From Cymbomonas tetramitiformis (Eukaryota; Chlorophyta; Pyramimonadophyceae; Pyramimonadales; Pyramimonadaceae): DNA of 11,120 nt. Position 1 is the stretch's first letter; each line of letters starts with the position of its first letter. A model generated the notes under the pieces. The model was given only the letters and a program-made list of their open reading frames with translations. It did no database searches and had not been told where the DNA came from. The translations under genes were made by a program, and so were the position numbers. Positions 1 through 8,131 of this stretch are shown one piece after another. The stretch spans positions 1-11,120 of the forward strand of contig LGRX02035247.1 of NCBI GenBank assembly GCA_001247695.2, given 5' to 3'.

Positions 1-72
1 GAGATGCTCTTGCAGATGACCCCTGAGATGCTACCCGAGATGCTCTTACAGATGACCCCTGAGATGCGAACC
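1..72. repeat. 36-bp tandem repeat, two copies
   Basis: Two nearly identical 36-bp units (1-36 and 37-72) are built on GAGATGCT and CAGATGACCCCTGAGATG words, and the array is cut by the left edge. It lies downstream (3' side) of the last visible helicase exon, so it is probably in the next helicase intron. No exon of that gene is recognisable in 1-238. Confidence 0.8.
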
Positions 73-238
73 GTGATACTCTAGAGGTGCCCGCCCCTCG
101 AGGTGCTGTTTTAGGTGCTTAGACACGCCCCACACGGCGCTCCTAGAAGCTGCGCTTAGAGACGCTCGACCCAGCTTGCGGAGAGCACACTCGAGAACTT
201 GGGAGCATCGGATGAAGCGGCAGAGATGAGGCCTTCAC

Positions 239-3200
239 CTGAAGGCGAGCTGCCACCCGGCCATTGGCCGTCAGGTGCGCCCTGTCATCCTCCTTAGATG
301 AGAGGTATCCAAAATTGCACAGGCTGTCGAGGGCGGCTCTGACGGCCGCAGGCTCCGGAGGCTCGATCACATTTTCCAGTACGGGTAGCACCGGGCCCTG
401 GACGACGCTCTTGAATCTCAGCACCAAGCTGTCCAATGGGTGCTCGTGGATCTCGGAGGGGGCATACTGGGCCAGCGTGTCATACTTCTGCTTCGTGAAG
501 AGCCGCCACGCTGTCCCTGGCCCGACACGCGCAGTGCGCCCAGCACGTTGGATTGCGCTCGCCTGGGAAATCCAACGGGTCACGAGGGTGGAGCGATGGA
601 AGTCCCGGTGGTACTCCATGCGCTTCTCCGTGCCGAGATCGACGACGTGGTCACACGCTGGAATGGTGACGGAGCTCTCAGCAGCCGGAGTGGCCACAAT
701 CACCTTAGCCACGTCTGCGTCCTCCTTTAACACCTCCGCCTGAGCATCGAGCGGCACCTGCCACGTGCAGAATAAGAGAACCCACCGACATGTGATTGGT
801 AAGCTCGCTCGGACGCACCATCCTGAGAGTGCGCGCCATCTTGTCCCCACTCCCAACACGCGTCCCGAACCCCAGAAGCCCTTCTTCCCCACCTTCTGAC
901 CTTCCAGACCAGCCTCCCAACACGTTATCCTGACCCCAGATGCCATTCTTCTCAACCTTCTGACCGTCCAGACCAGCCTCCTAACCTCAGAAGCTATTCC
1001 TCCCCACGTTCTGACCGTCCAGACCAGCCTCCTAACCCCAGAAGCCATTCTTCCCCACCTTCTGACCGTCCAGGCCAGCCTCTTCAGCCTCGGCAGGGCC
1101 CAGTTTACAGATGCGGCCCCACTGTGGCTGAGAGGGAAGACTGTTGATGCGCGTGCACATACACACTGAAAGGCATGAGATCCCCCGACAAAAGCCAGCC
1201 CACCATCATCCCAATGGAGTGAGAAGCATTTAGAAACAGGGCGGGGCCGTGGCAAGATACCATTCGCTTCGACACAGCTACACGCGCCCCCTCTCCACTT
1301 TCGTTTCCCCACTGTGAGCTCTGTAATTGGATAGCTATGCGCGCGCTCTCCACTTTCGTTTCCCCACTGTGAGCTCTGTAATTGGATAGCTATGCGCGCG
1401 CTCTCCACTTTCGTTTCCCCACTGTGAGCTCCAAACAGTTACGATCACAGTGGGGCGTCGAGAAAGCATCTGGCCCCTGCTGAGAGGGTCCTGGGAGGGT
1501 CCTGGGAGGGTCCTGGGAGGGTCTGACTTAGTTTTGGTGGAGCTCAGGACGGGGTCATGCCATTTGCAAGCACAACACATCGTGAGGCGACTTAAATCAC
1601 CCCCCGGACCTCTGCTGGCGTACCTCGGAATGGATGACAAACAGCTTGTAGCGCAGGCGGCTGACTCCCCCCTCCCTCCTTGCATCCAGCTCCTCCTCCA
1701 CGAACAAGTTGTACAGCACTTCGATCTCATAGAGGCCGCTGACAAATACGAGCACGGCGCCGCCTCGCGTGCTCACCTCCCGCACCACCGCGGCCGCTAG
1801 TTTGAGCTGTGCCTCTCTCACACCAAGTTCGGGCACGCCACCTGCGTGGAGGTTGGACATCTGCGCAAGAAGCGACTGTGCTGCGCGTTGCTGGGCGGAG
1901 CTCATCTGTGCAGCCACACTCCCGGCGCAGCCATACCATCAGCCCAAAATGCGTGGGGGGAGCACAGGGTGCAGGCTCATTGGCTTGCAGATGAGAAAGT
2001 TCAAATTTAAGGCGGGCATGCATACTTTCTCATGATCGAACTTCAGCATCGACGTGGTGACACCGACAGGACGCTGTCCACAGGAGCTTGAAACGCGTCA
2101 GAAGCTGAAGGCAGCTTCACAATCGATGATCAGAAGGTCGCACCGACGCCTGCAATGAAGCCGAGGGCATGCCACAGGAGATGAGCCATTCATGGGGCGC
2201 TGGGGAGGGAGGAGGACCCTCGGATGGCGGGCGACATCCTCCAGGTGGAGCTCTCACCCTCGGATGGCGGGCGATATCCTCCAGGTGGAGCTCCAGGAGG
2301 GGGAAGCGCCTCGCTCCCACGAGCACCGGCGTAATCGGCAATCTCTGCGCCGCCTCAAAGTATGAGATATAAATCTCCAAATTGGGCGTGGCTGACATCA
2401 GCACCAACTTCATCTCGGGGCGCGAAAGCAGCAGCTCCCGGGCGAAGTAGCACAGAATCTCAGTGTCCACTGAGCGCTCGTGAACCTCGTCGATCACCAG
2501 GTAGGAGATCTGCAGATTGCCCGCACCCATCCCCACTCGGGCACACATGTACCCGGCGGTGCAGACCGTCAACTGCTCCACGGCCGAGGTTTTCCGCACC
2601 CCTCCCCCGAGGCGCAGCCCCACCGCCTCCCCGAGCAGACCCCGCAGCCGCTTATACAGTGCCGTGGCCGCCAGGCGGCCGGGCAGCGTGACGTAGATGC
2701 GGCTGCGCTCTTTCCATGACCTCCGATTGGCTCGGGTAGCCCCTTCCGTATCGAGCAGGAGCTGCAGGAGCATCGCCGGCACACGTGAGGACTTCCCGCA
2801 GCCGCTCTCGCCCTGCACCAGCGTCACCCGATTGGCTCCGATGTGGTGCAGAAGACGCTCCTTGTGGTCATCCATGGGGAGCGCTCCATCCGCTTCGGGG
2901 GCGCAATCGGAGGGCCGCGCCGAGCCCCGGAGCGCTGGCGGGACGTACGCCGACCGCTGCGCCGGCGAGCGGACGCCCGCGCTCCCCTCCCCCGAAGTCC
3001 CCCCTGCAGGGATCGCCGTCCTGCCGCTAAAGCGCCACACGAGGGTGTGGTAAGAGGGGCCGTGGAAGAGGGCTGTGGCGTCATTGACAGCCCACCAATT
3101 TATGGTCGTCCGGCTCATGGAGGACAGCATCCCGAGCTGCTCGCTCTTCAGAACCTCGTAGCAGATCCTCTGGTACCGCAGCGCGAATTCCACGTCCTCC

Positions 3201-3565
3201 CATTTGAGGATCGCGGGACACTCCACGTACCGAATCCCATCCTGGAGCACAGCGCGCATTGCACGCATCTGCGGGGAGGTGGCGAGCGCCGCGCATTCCG
3301 CCTCGCTGGCTGTCATCTCGATGCACCGCAGCGCGAAGAGTCCGACGCTCTCGGTTCTGTGGGTGAGATCTCGAGGGACGCCGACAGCTCCCGAGGCGCG
3401 CACACGAGCCAGCAAGGTGGTCACAAACGGGTCGTGGGAGGGCGGTAGCGGCACGAGAGGATATTCGGTCAAGCTTCTGTGAGCGTACAGCAGGCGAGTG
3501 AGATGGATCGCCTCCTGCAGCTCCGCGCTCTCCGCCGCCAGCAGCTGCGCAGCGCACCCAACCTC
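239..3565 (-). CDS. DEVH-box (DEAH/RHA-class) RNA helicase, 3 visible exons, partial
   Basis: Predicted ATP-dependent SF2 RNA helicase. The visible exons are 3565(uncertain)-2258, 1905-1624 and 757-239; all junctions are GT-AG and phase 0. Numbering from codon 3472, exon 1 carries a roughly 200-residue N-terminal region I do not recognise, then motif I GESGCGKS (221-228), motif Ia (about 260-269), motif II DEVH (328-331) and motif III MSATPN (359-364). Exon 2 gives RecA2 motif IV (AVLVFVSG) and ends in VIHSE. Exon 3 resumes VPLDAQAEVL, then motif V (VATPAAESSVTIP), motif VI (QRAGRTAR, + strand 527-550), a winged-helix region and the start of HA2 (LTANGRVAARLQ). Another donor follows at 238-237, so the C-terminus lies outside the window. 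The start is unresolved: the frame is open only to 3565, just after an in-frame TGA, with no suitable ATG, so a further 5' exon is likely. Motifs V and VI deviate from the DEAH consensus, so I do not assign a subfamily. Confidence 0.9.
845..1085. repeat. 51-bp minisatellite (one unit 64 bp) in helicase intron 2
   Basis: Units starting TTCTGACC begin at 894, 958, 1009 and 1060, with a partial unit before. The last two spacings are exactly 51 bp. The 894 unit is 64 bp and carries an extra segment of about 13 bp (CGTTATCCTGACC). Shared words are CCAGACCAGCCTCC, CCCAGAAGC and TTCCCCACC. Because 51 is a multiple of three, this array keeps a minus-strand frame open without being coding. Confidence 0.9.
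1160..1281 (-). repeat. dispersed repeat fragment, inverted relative to the 8.4-10.4 kb array
   Basis: Read on the minus strand, this segment runs GTGTCGAAG, TGGTATCTTG, CACGGCCCCGCCCTG, CATTGGGATGATGGTGGGCT, GATCTCATGCC, TTCAGTGTG. The same words in the same order occur on the plus strand at about 8690-8795, 9055-9160, 9245-9345, 9640-9745 and, for the first part, 10366-10405. It is therefore a truncated copy of that family lodged in a helicase intron in opposite orientation. Confidence 0.85.
1291..1433. repeat. 55-bp tandem repeat, about 2.6 copies
   Basis: CTCTCCACTTTCGTTTCCCC starts at 1291, 1346 and 1401, an exact 55-bp period. The copies are almost identical up to the truncation after GTGAGCTC, so the expansion is recent. 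The unit contains a GCGCGCG tract. The array lies inside helicase intron 2 next to the dispersed-repeat copy. Confidence 0.95.
1483..1522. repeat. 11-bp G-rich tandem repeat
   Basis: GGTCCTGGGAG is repeated more than three times without change (units at 1487, 1498, 1509; partial at 1520). On the transcribed minus strand it is a C/T-rich tract about 100 nt inside helicase intron 2. Confidence 0.9.
1906..2257 (-). other. helicase intron 1 (352 bp)
   Basis: The donor is GTGAGAG directly after CCGAGG (2258); the acceptor is GCACAG at 1911-1906, ahead of ATGAGC. Both ends are phase 0. The boundaries fit the protein: exon 1 ends after the RecA1 C-terminal segment (RRFPLLELHLEDIA) and exon 2 leads into motif IV. 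The first 40 bp of the intron are a second copy of the exon end (see the repeat at 2216-2294). The acceptor is the less certain end, because other AGs lie nearby. Confidence 0.65.
2216..2294. repeat. 40-bp tandem duplication spanning a helicase splice donor
   Basis: Units 2216-2255 and 2256-2295 are nearly identical (both contain CTCGGATGGCGGGCGA and ATCCTCCAGGTGGAGCTC). The right unit encodes the last residues of exon 1 (LELHLEDIARHPR). The left unit repeats the same DNA inside intron 1 but out of frame, because 40 is not a multiple of three. The end of the right unit gives a good donor (GTGAGAG); the matching point of the left unit reads GTCCTC, a poor donor. Confidence 0.9.
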
Positions 3566-4051
3566 TCATCGGCTGAGTCTCACGGCATGGTCGTGGAAAA
3601 GTTTGGGTCTTTCGAGTGAGGTGTTGTGGGGATCAGACAGCTTGTGTTGCTTCCTTCGATCCTGGGATGGGACAGAGCTAAGTGTCGGGTCGGCGAGTCC
3701 TCGAACGCAAGTACGACACAGTGACCTGCCCTGGGAGTCGGGGAATGCAGCGGGGTGGCAATGGCAGGTCATCGACCAACCTTTCTTCGGGGGCGTGCCT
3801 TGACTCCCTGCAGAAGAACGAAACACGATGGCGGCCAGCACCGGTGCACGCCGGACAGCCCAGGGAAAAAATCGTTCCAAGGTGCAACTGCACCGGACTG
3901 CACCGGTCGAGGGAGACACGCACGGGGAGACATTATGGGCCGAGCCTTATAATTATATTAAGTTCACCTGCGCTTGACACCGTGCACACCCCTGGATGTT
4001 GTGCCATCTGCCCGTGTGTCAAAGCGGCTTACCCTGACAGTCGCCGTCCCC
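3566..4051. other. spacer between the nuclease-like gene and the helicase gene
   Basis: This stretch must hold the 3' end of the upstream minus-strand gene and the 5' end or promoter of the helicase. A minus-strand frame is open from 3919 to the stop at 3568-3566, in register with helicase exon 1. Its composition (many Arg, Ser, Cys; no domain) does not persuade me that it is coding. A small 5' helicase exon may be hidden here. Confidence 0.5.
3946..3960 (-). promoter_or_regulatory. possible TATA-like element upstream of the helicase
   Basis: An A/T-only stretch (minus strand TTAATATAATTATAA) stands out in GC-richer DNA about 380 bp upstream of the helicase open frame and about 90 bp past the stop of the upstream gene. 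It could be a core promoter or simply 3' flanking sequence. No other element supports it. Confidence 0.2.
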
Positions 4052-4966
4052 TCAATATAACAGCTTACCGAGGCACACCTTTCCGGCTTGCATGTGCATC
4101 GCGATCGCCTTCAATGTTCTAAAAGGTTCCTGCCTCGAAAACTCTTCCGGCAGCGTCACCAGGCCAGGCTGTCTGCCGTATGAGGTGCTGGGAGCGTCTG
4201 ATTGGCAGTGTTGAAGACGAAATGTACTAGGGGAAAAGTTCGAGGTCACGTCGTTGCCTAGAAAAATGCTCCATTCCACGAGCATGGACTCCGAAAATTC
4301 CATCAGCACGGCCTGCGACAACACGTTCGCGAGCACGGCGCGGGAAAGGTGCAATGCAGACGCTGGGATCCCAACGTCCGTATACCTCAGGTAGCCGAAG
4401 GGGATGACAGTGCAGTTACGGAAGAAAATGTAGTCCAAGACAGTGCCGTAGATGGCTGCGCCCGTCTCTGTAGCCCTGCACGCGATCCCGGTATCAACTT
4501 CCGCCAGGCAGTCGACCTGCTGCACGCCGAGATCGCGAAGCGTTACTCTCGTTTGATGTTTGAAGAGGGGCGGCGGGGGAAGATCTCCGTGGAATGAGGG
4601 GGGAACGCCGTGAGTGATGTAGTCGTGGAGGGCGAGGTCGGATTCGGTGTACTCTTTTCGACGGCGCTCGAGCGCGGCGGTTTTGCTTTTTCGTACGCTG
4701 GGACCATCCCACCACACCTCCGGCACGAGACCGCACTTCTTTATTTTTTCGACCTCTGATCTAATTAGACTTGAAAGGCTGCCGTACTCATCGGAGTGAA
4801 CGCACAAAGGATTATCACTCTGTCTGTTGACACCCACCTCGTTTACCAGATGAAGTGCCCAAGAGGGCCCGTCTATCAGAAGTGTTTCTGCGGAGATTCT
4901 TTCGAACGGGACATCTCCGTTAAGTAAACACTCACGGATCACCCGACTGAGGCACCCCACTTCCAT
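4052..4966 (-). CDS. Asteroid/XPG (FEN1-superfamily)-like nuclease
   Basis: A 304-codon open frame with the order of landmarks of the Asteroid branch of the XPG/FEN1 superfamily. The N-terminus MEVGCLSRVI matches the family's M-G-x-x-G-L start. LLIDGPSW (Asp32) matches the first metal-binding Asp. EVWWDGPSVRKS (Asp87) fits the second. CLAEVDTGIACRA (Glu156, Asp158) fits the paired acids, followed by AAIYGTVLDYIFF (Asp178) where relatives read S-x-D-S-D-F. SIFLGNDVTSNF (Gly237-Asn238-Asp239) matches the L-x-G-N-D-Y motif. Known relatives are structure-specific 5' nucleases or catalytically altered scaffold proteins. One acid of the third pair is replaced (Val176), so activity is uncertain. The ATG at 4966 is chosen because the domain begins there. 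The protein is short for the Asteroid family, and CTCGGTAAGC just before the stop could be a donor, so further 3' exons are possible. Confidence 0.65.
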   Translation of the reverse strand: MEVGCLSRVIRECLLNGDVPFERISAETLLIDGPSWALHLVNEVGVNRQSDNPLCVHSDEYGSLSSLIRSEVEKIKKCGLVPEVWWDGPSVRKSKTAALERRRKEYTESDLALHDYITHGVPPSFHGDLPPPPLFKHQTRVTLRDLGVQQVDCLAEVDTGIACRATETGAAIYGTVLDYIFFRNCTVIPFGYLRYTDVGIPASALHLSRAVLANVLSQAVLMEFSESMLVEWSIFLGNDVTSNFSPSTFRLQHCQSDAPSTSYGRQPGLVTLPEEFSRQEPFRTLKAIAMHMQAGKVCLGKLLY

Positions 4967-6445
4967 CCTATTTCTCTCCTTCGTTCTATCGGACGACGAT
5001 ATGTGGTTCGGCGTTCTCGGTTGCGCTTGCCGGGAGAGAACTCATTTCTCCTGGTGTAGTGTGCTTCTAGCCTGGATATGAAGATTAAAGCTAGCTCTCT
5101 TCGTTCGGTGTGGCACCATAGACGAATTTTACAACTTTTAACATCCACATAAACATCGAACGAGAGGGTTTTAGGGTTTAACATCAACACGACCCTCACC
5201 GACAGGTACAGTATAGCCGTGTATGGTAGTGGTCCGCGTCAAGCGAAGGTCTCGGCCAGAGCCTCTCGTCTGGTCTCGGCTGACCACGACCTGACTGACG
5301 TGAGTGAGGTTAGTTGGTTACCTACATGTACAAGCTACAACACCTAATCCGGTTCCTACTAAATGAATGTCACTGGCTGATCGCAATTACAACATATCAC
5401 AATCGGGTCATTCACTTTCTACAAACGCACCGCATCGGCAGGCGGCAGTTGCACCTTCCAAAAGCGACTTCATAAGATTTTATAAGCGTTTCATAGCGAT
5501 AGGGCACAGCTCAAGCTTGCAACGCAATATTTATTCCATGCAGTTACGGAATGTTTATTTTCCCAACTTCATGGGATGTGGTTTGGAGGCATGTGGTTTG
5601 GTGTCAGTGAACAGATAATTCGAATCCCAAAAACAACGGATCGGAGTTTGCTGGGTTGGAAGTGCAATATGACGTTGAAATAGCTGTTTCCACGGCGTGT
5701 TCAGACGAACGACACGGTTCAACTCTGCAGAAACCCAGTTTTTGCCAGGCCATCTCTACTCTAGTCACATCGCCGCTTTCTTCTGTGGTATATCTTGCAA
5801 CGGGTGGCAGTAACACGGCAACATTCCGTCACCTGAATATGAGAAGTCCAAGGGACCATTTCTAGGCGTCCTTCATAAACGCGAGGACACCTTGTCAGCG
5901 ATGCCTTGTTTTGTAGCTCATAATCTCTGCGAATAAAGTTTCACCGTGTGACGTACCATCCGGTCAAATCAATGATCGGGCATGCTACACTAGGGAGTGC
6001 TCTCGGTGAGACTTTATCCCGGTTGTCTGTCCCTTACGCCTTCCTCACAGAGTGGCTTCTCGTGCTTCAACTTCTCTGTACAACTTTGCAATCTACACAC
6101 CCGAACCTTCTACGTTTATACAAGTATCGTTGAGTGTCCTAGGGGCCTTGCGTTTCAGCGTATTGCGGGGAAAGCCTCATTCTCAAAATGCTAGCCCTGC
6201 AGGGTTGCGCCACGAGTGCAGAGTGACACTCGCAAGCTCTTTTCCGAGTCGAACTTGAGGACTGTGGAGGCGCAAGTTGGGAGTTTGTTGCAAAGGTAGT
6301 GTTTTGTGTATGCGACTTCCGTGGAGAGAGATATTGCATACGTGACGCGTGCGGCGCGTGACGCGATTCACGAGCTTGGTATGCAACACTGTCTTCGTGG
6401 AGTCACTCTTACGTCATCTATGCTATCCTCGGGCGTCTCGTGCAG
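4967..6445. other. spacer without a supported gene
   Basis: About 5000-5200 is 5' flanking DNA of the minus-strand nuclease-like gene; a minus-strand open frame there overlaps that gene's start and looks like leader sequence. Only short, compositionally unconvincing frames occur on both strands from 5200 to 6445. An AATAAA at 5932-5937 on the plus strand could be a polyadenylation signal but has no gene attached. Several 40-50 codon open frames at 5997-6361 might be small exons of a plus-strand gene, but I cannot rank them. Confidence 0.5.
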
Positions 6446-6717
6446 GCTCTCCAACTATATTGCTGCTGCTCACCTGCTGGTTCGCGCTATTCAGTGCTCA
6501 TACCACGGATGTATGCTGGATATGGTCCAACAAAGGGCAAGGGATCACTTTTTATGTTGGCACGTGGCACTCTTCTTCCGCGGCGTGCGACATCTGGTCA
6601 CGCCTTGACTCAAACGGCGACGTCGAAGATTGCAATGAAGGCGAATCCGGCTGCAAATTCTGTCCTCTATTGGTGACAAGCACCACCGGCGATGCGTACT
6701 TGCACGAGGGGAATCTG
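6446..6717 (+). CDS. putative exon: signal-peptide-like core plus Cys/Trp-rich segment
   Basis: A tentative exon. After acceptor GTGCAG (6440-6445) the frame reads SPTILLLLTCWFALFSA, a hydrophobic core followed by small residues that would suit signal-peptide cleavage. A segment with CWIWSNKG, ITFYVGTWHSSSAACDIW and EDCNEGESGCKFC follows, acidic and cysteine-bearing as in extracellular proteins. A possible phase-0 donor GTATCC follows CTG at 6717; GTGACA near 6672 is an alternative, and without splicing the frame stops at 6780. The starting Met must lie in an upstream exon I cannot place. I recognise no domain. An antisense frame is also open here, so composition alone is weak support. Confidence 0.35.
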
Positions 6718-7119
6718 GTATCCGCAACCCGCCACAGCTTCTTTCGCTTTATTCGCGTTGTTCCCCTCGAGAGCAGTTGAAACTGGAAGTACGACGCACA
6801 TATGGTGCACAGCACGCTATTTGCTTGTGGTTCACTTTGTTCCACGTTGCGCGCTGTTCCTCGTTCAGCCCTGCCAGAGTGCTCTTTCTGTTCACAGGCG
6901 AGAAACACATCTCGAGCTTGCAGGAGGTGCGGCTGTTGGAAGTCGGCACAACCTAATAACAGTGTCCACTGAAATTTGACGAAAGCCCCCACCCTCAACG
7001 GAGGCGGTCCTCGAGACACCTTGCAAAATACTTGATTAAATCTACGCATGCACTTGAGAGCTCGGCTTTCATTTGAGGTTCTTGTCAGTATCCACTCGTG
7101 CACGGCGAGGAGCTTTTAG

Positions 7120-7281
7120 CGAACTTCCTGGTTGAAAGTGAGCGAGTTTTGGGACTGCTTGCAGTTCCAACTAAGCAACGAGGCTTCGCTGTGGACTTGC
7201 CGTGGATATAGCAACCAGACGTATACGCAAGGCAACGGTGCAATTCAATATGGCTCCGACAGGTTTGCACTTGCACTCTAG
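7120..7281 (+). CDS. putative exon with an R-type (ricin-B) lectin-like repeat
   Basis: After a CTTTTAG acceptor (AG 7118-7119) the frame starting CGA ACT TCC TGG runs to TAG at 7279-7281. It contains DCLQFQLSNEASLWTC, then RGYSNQTYTQGNGAIQY. The spacing L-W-x-C-x-G-x-x-N-Q-x-[Y/W] followed by G-x-I resembles one lobe of the ricin-B-type beta-trefoil carbohydrate-binding domain. The final aromatic is Tyr instead of the usual Trp. Only one lobe is visible; a full domain has three. A donor-like GACAG|GTTTGC at 7262/7263 offers an alternative end. The phase-0 start agrees with the donor at 6718, so it could be the next exon of the secreted-protein candidate (402-bp intron). Competing open frames exist in this segment. 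Confidence 0.35.
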   Translation, partial: RTSWLKVSEFWDCLQFQLSNEASLWTCRGYSNQTYTQGNGAIQYGSDRFALAL

Positions 7282-7382
7282 AGATCGCCTCCTTCTCCTC
7301 CCCTCCCACTGCGTTGCACGGCCTTTTGGATTCCGCTTCAAACCTAGCGCCTCGATTTCTACTCTTCTAAATGAATATCAAC

Positions 7383-7529
7383 GTGTGCGTATCCTTGGAC
7401 CGACTCCTTTGGCATCCCGTAGCCGCAGAAGACCGGCTGCACTATGTACCCACGCCGGGGATCAAAGGATTCAGCACACACTTCGGGACACTTATCCGGA
7501 ATCTCCGGAGCTCACTCGTGAAGAATGGG
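7383..7529. repeat. copy 1 of an approximately 145-bp direct repeat
   Basis: Shares with 8132-8278 the ordered words GCGTATCCTTG, GACTCCTTTGGCA, CCCGTAGCC, CACTATGTACCCAC, AAAGGATTCAGCACACACTT, CGGGACAC, TCTCCGGAGCTCACT and GTGAAGAATG. By eye the two are well over 80% identical with one or two small indels. The same strand is used. The element type is not recognised. Confidence 0.9.
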
Positions 7530-7569
7530 ACCCCCTAAGCCTCGCTGAGCCACCCGAGCCCATCTGCAT

Positions 7570-7795
7570 CCACAACGCCAGCGCACTGCTGGCTTGTGCC
7601 TGAAGCCGGCTCCTCCCTGCCCCCCGAGCTGCGCGAGCCATATCTCCACCACCAAGCTCACGCGCAGGACCGCCCCTCTGCTCCCTGAGCCTCACTGGAC
7701 CACCTCTGCGACTGTCCTGCCGGCGCACTGCTGTTGTGTCTCTGAAGCCGGCTCACCTCCGCCAATCGAGCCACCCCTCCACCACCAAGCCCAAG
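7570..7795. repeat. diverged tandem duplication, about 141-bp spacing
   Basis: GCGCACTGCTG, CTGAAGCCGGCTC and CTCCACCACCAAGC occur in the same order in the 7570-7660 and 7712-7795 halves. The copies are diverged and gapped. Together with the flanking pair, this suggests that an older element of several hundred base pairs was partly duplicated here. Confidence 0.6.
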
Positions 7796-8131
7796 CCCAC
7801 ATCCCACATCACCCCGCTGCCCCTACAACCTGGTCTCAAGAGAGCTTGCCCACCCACGCCACGGCCAGAATGCCCAAGCGCTGTCCCAAGGGGCTGAGAA
7901 TGATAAACAGGGTTGCCCTCATCCAAACCTGCGCACCCGTCACCGACTTGCGCCTGTAGCCCTCTACCCCCAGCACCAACTCCACGTGACTGAAGCCCTT
8001 GCACTGATTGCCTTGCGAGGTGGCCGCGAACTTGAGCAATGCGCTTCACACTTGCGCTGTAACTGTCGTGCCGCACTGTTCCTACTTGGGGTCCCATCCC
8101 CACAGTTGCCTGTGTGTCCCAAGCCCTCCCG

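Larger units (their letters stand above)
758..1623 (-). other. helicase intron 2 (866 bp), repeat-filled
   Basis: The donor GTACGC follows CATTCCGAG (ending 1624); the acceptor is CACGTGGCAG ahead of GTGCCGCTC (757). Splicing joins HSE to VPLDAQAEVL in frame, which is the expected course of a DEAH RecA2 domain between motifs IV and V. Unspliced RNA would stop a few codons after HSE. The intron contains an 11-bp, a 55-bp and a 51/64-bp tandem array and one copy of a dispersed repeat, which together cover well over half of it. Confidence 0.8.

Noticed and set aside
758..1408. A long minus-strand frame that runs through most of helicase intron 2 into exon 3 and looks like a 421-codon protein.
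   Set aside because: The upstream part is tandem-repeat intron DNA; the helicase domain continues only after the CAG acceptor at 759-758, and exon 2 joins exon 3 in frame when the intron is removed.
5997..6192. Open frame containing RTFYVYTSI, similar to ITFYV and TSFYV in the later putative exons.
   Set aside because: A four-residue similarity is not meaningful, and no splice sites or family pattern support it.
6638..6957. A plus-strand frame of about 106 codons without an ATG, ending GEKHISSLQEVRLLEVGTT.
   Set aside because: It looks protein-like, but all three plus frames and one minus frame are open here; no splice or motif evidence favours it.
6552..7103. A 183-codon minus-strand open frame.
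   Set aside because: It lacks a convincing ATG start and any domain. It overlaps plus-strand stretches with signal-peptide-like and lectin-like character. I cannot exclude it fully.
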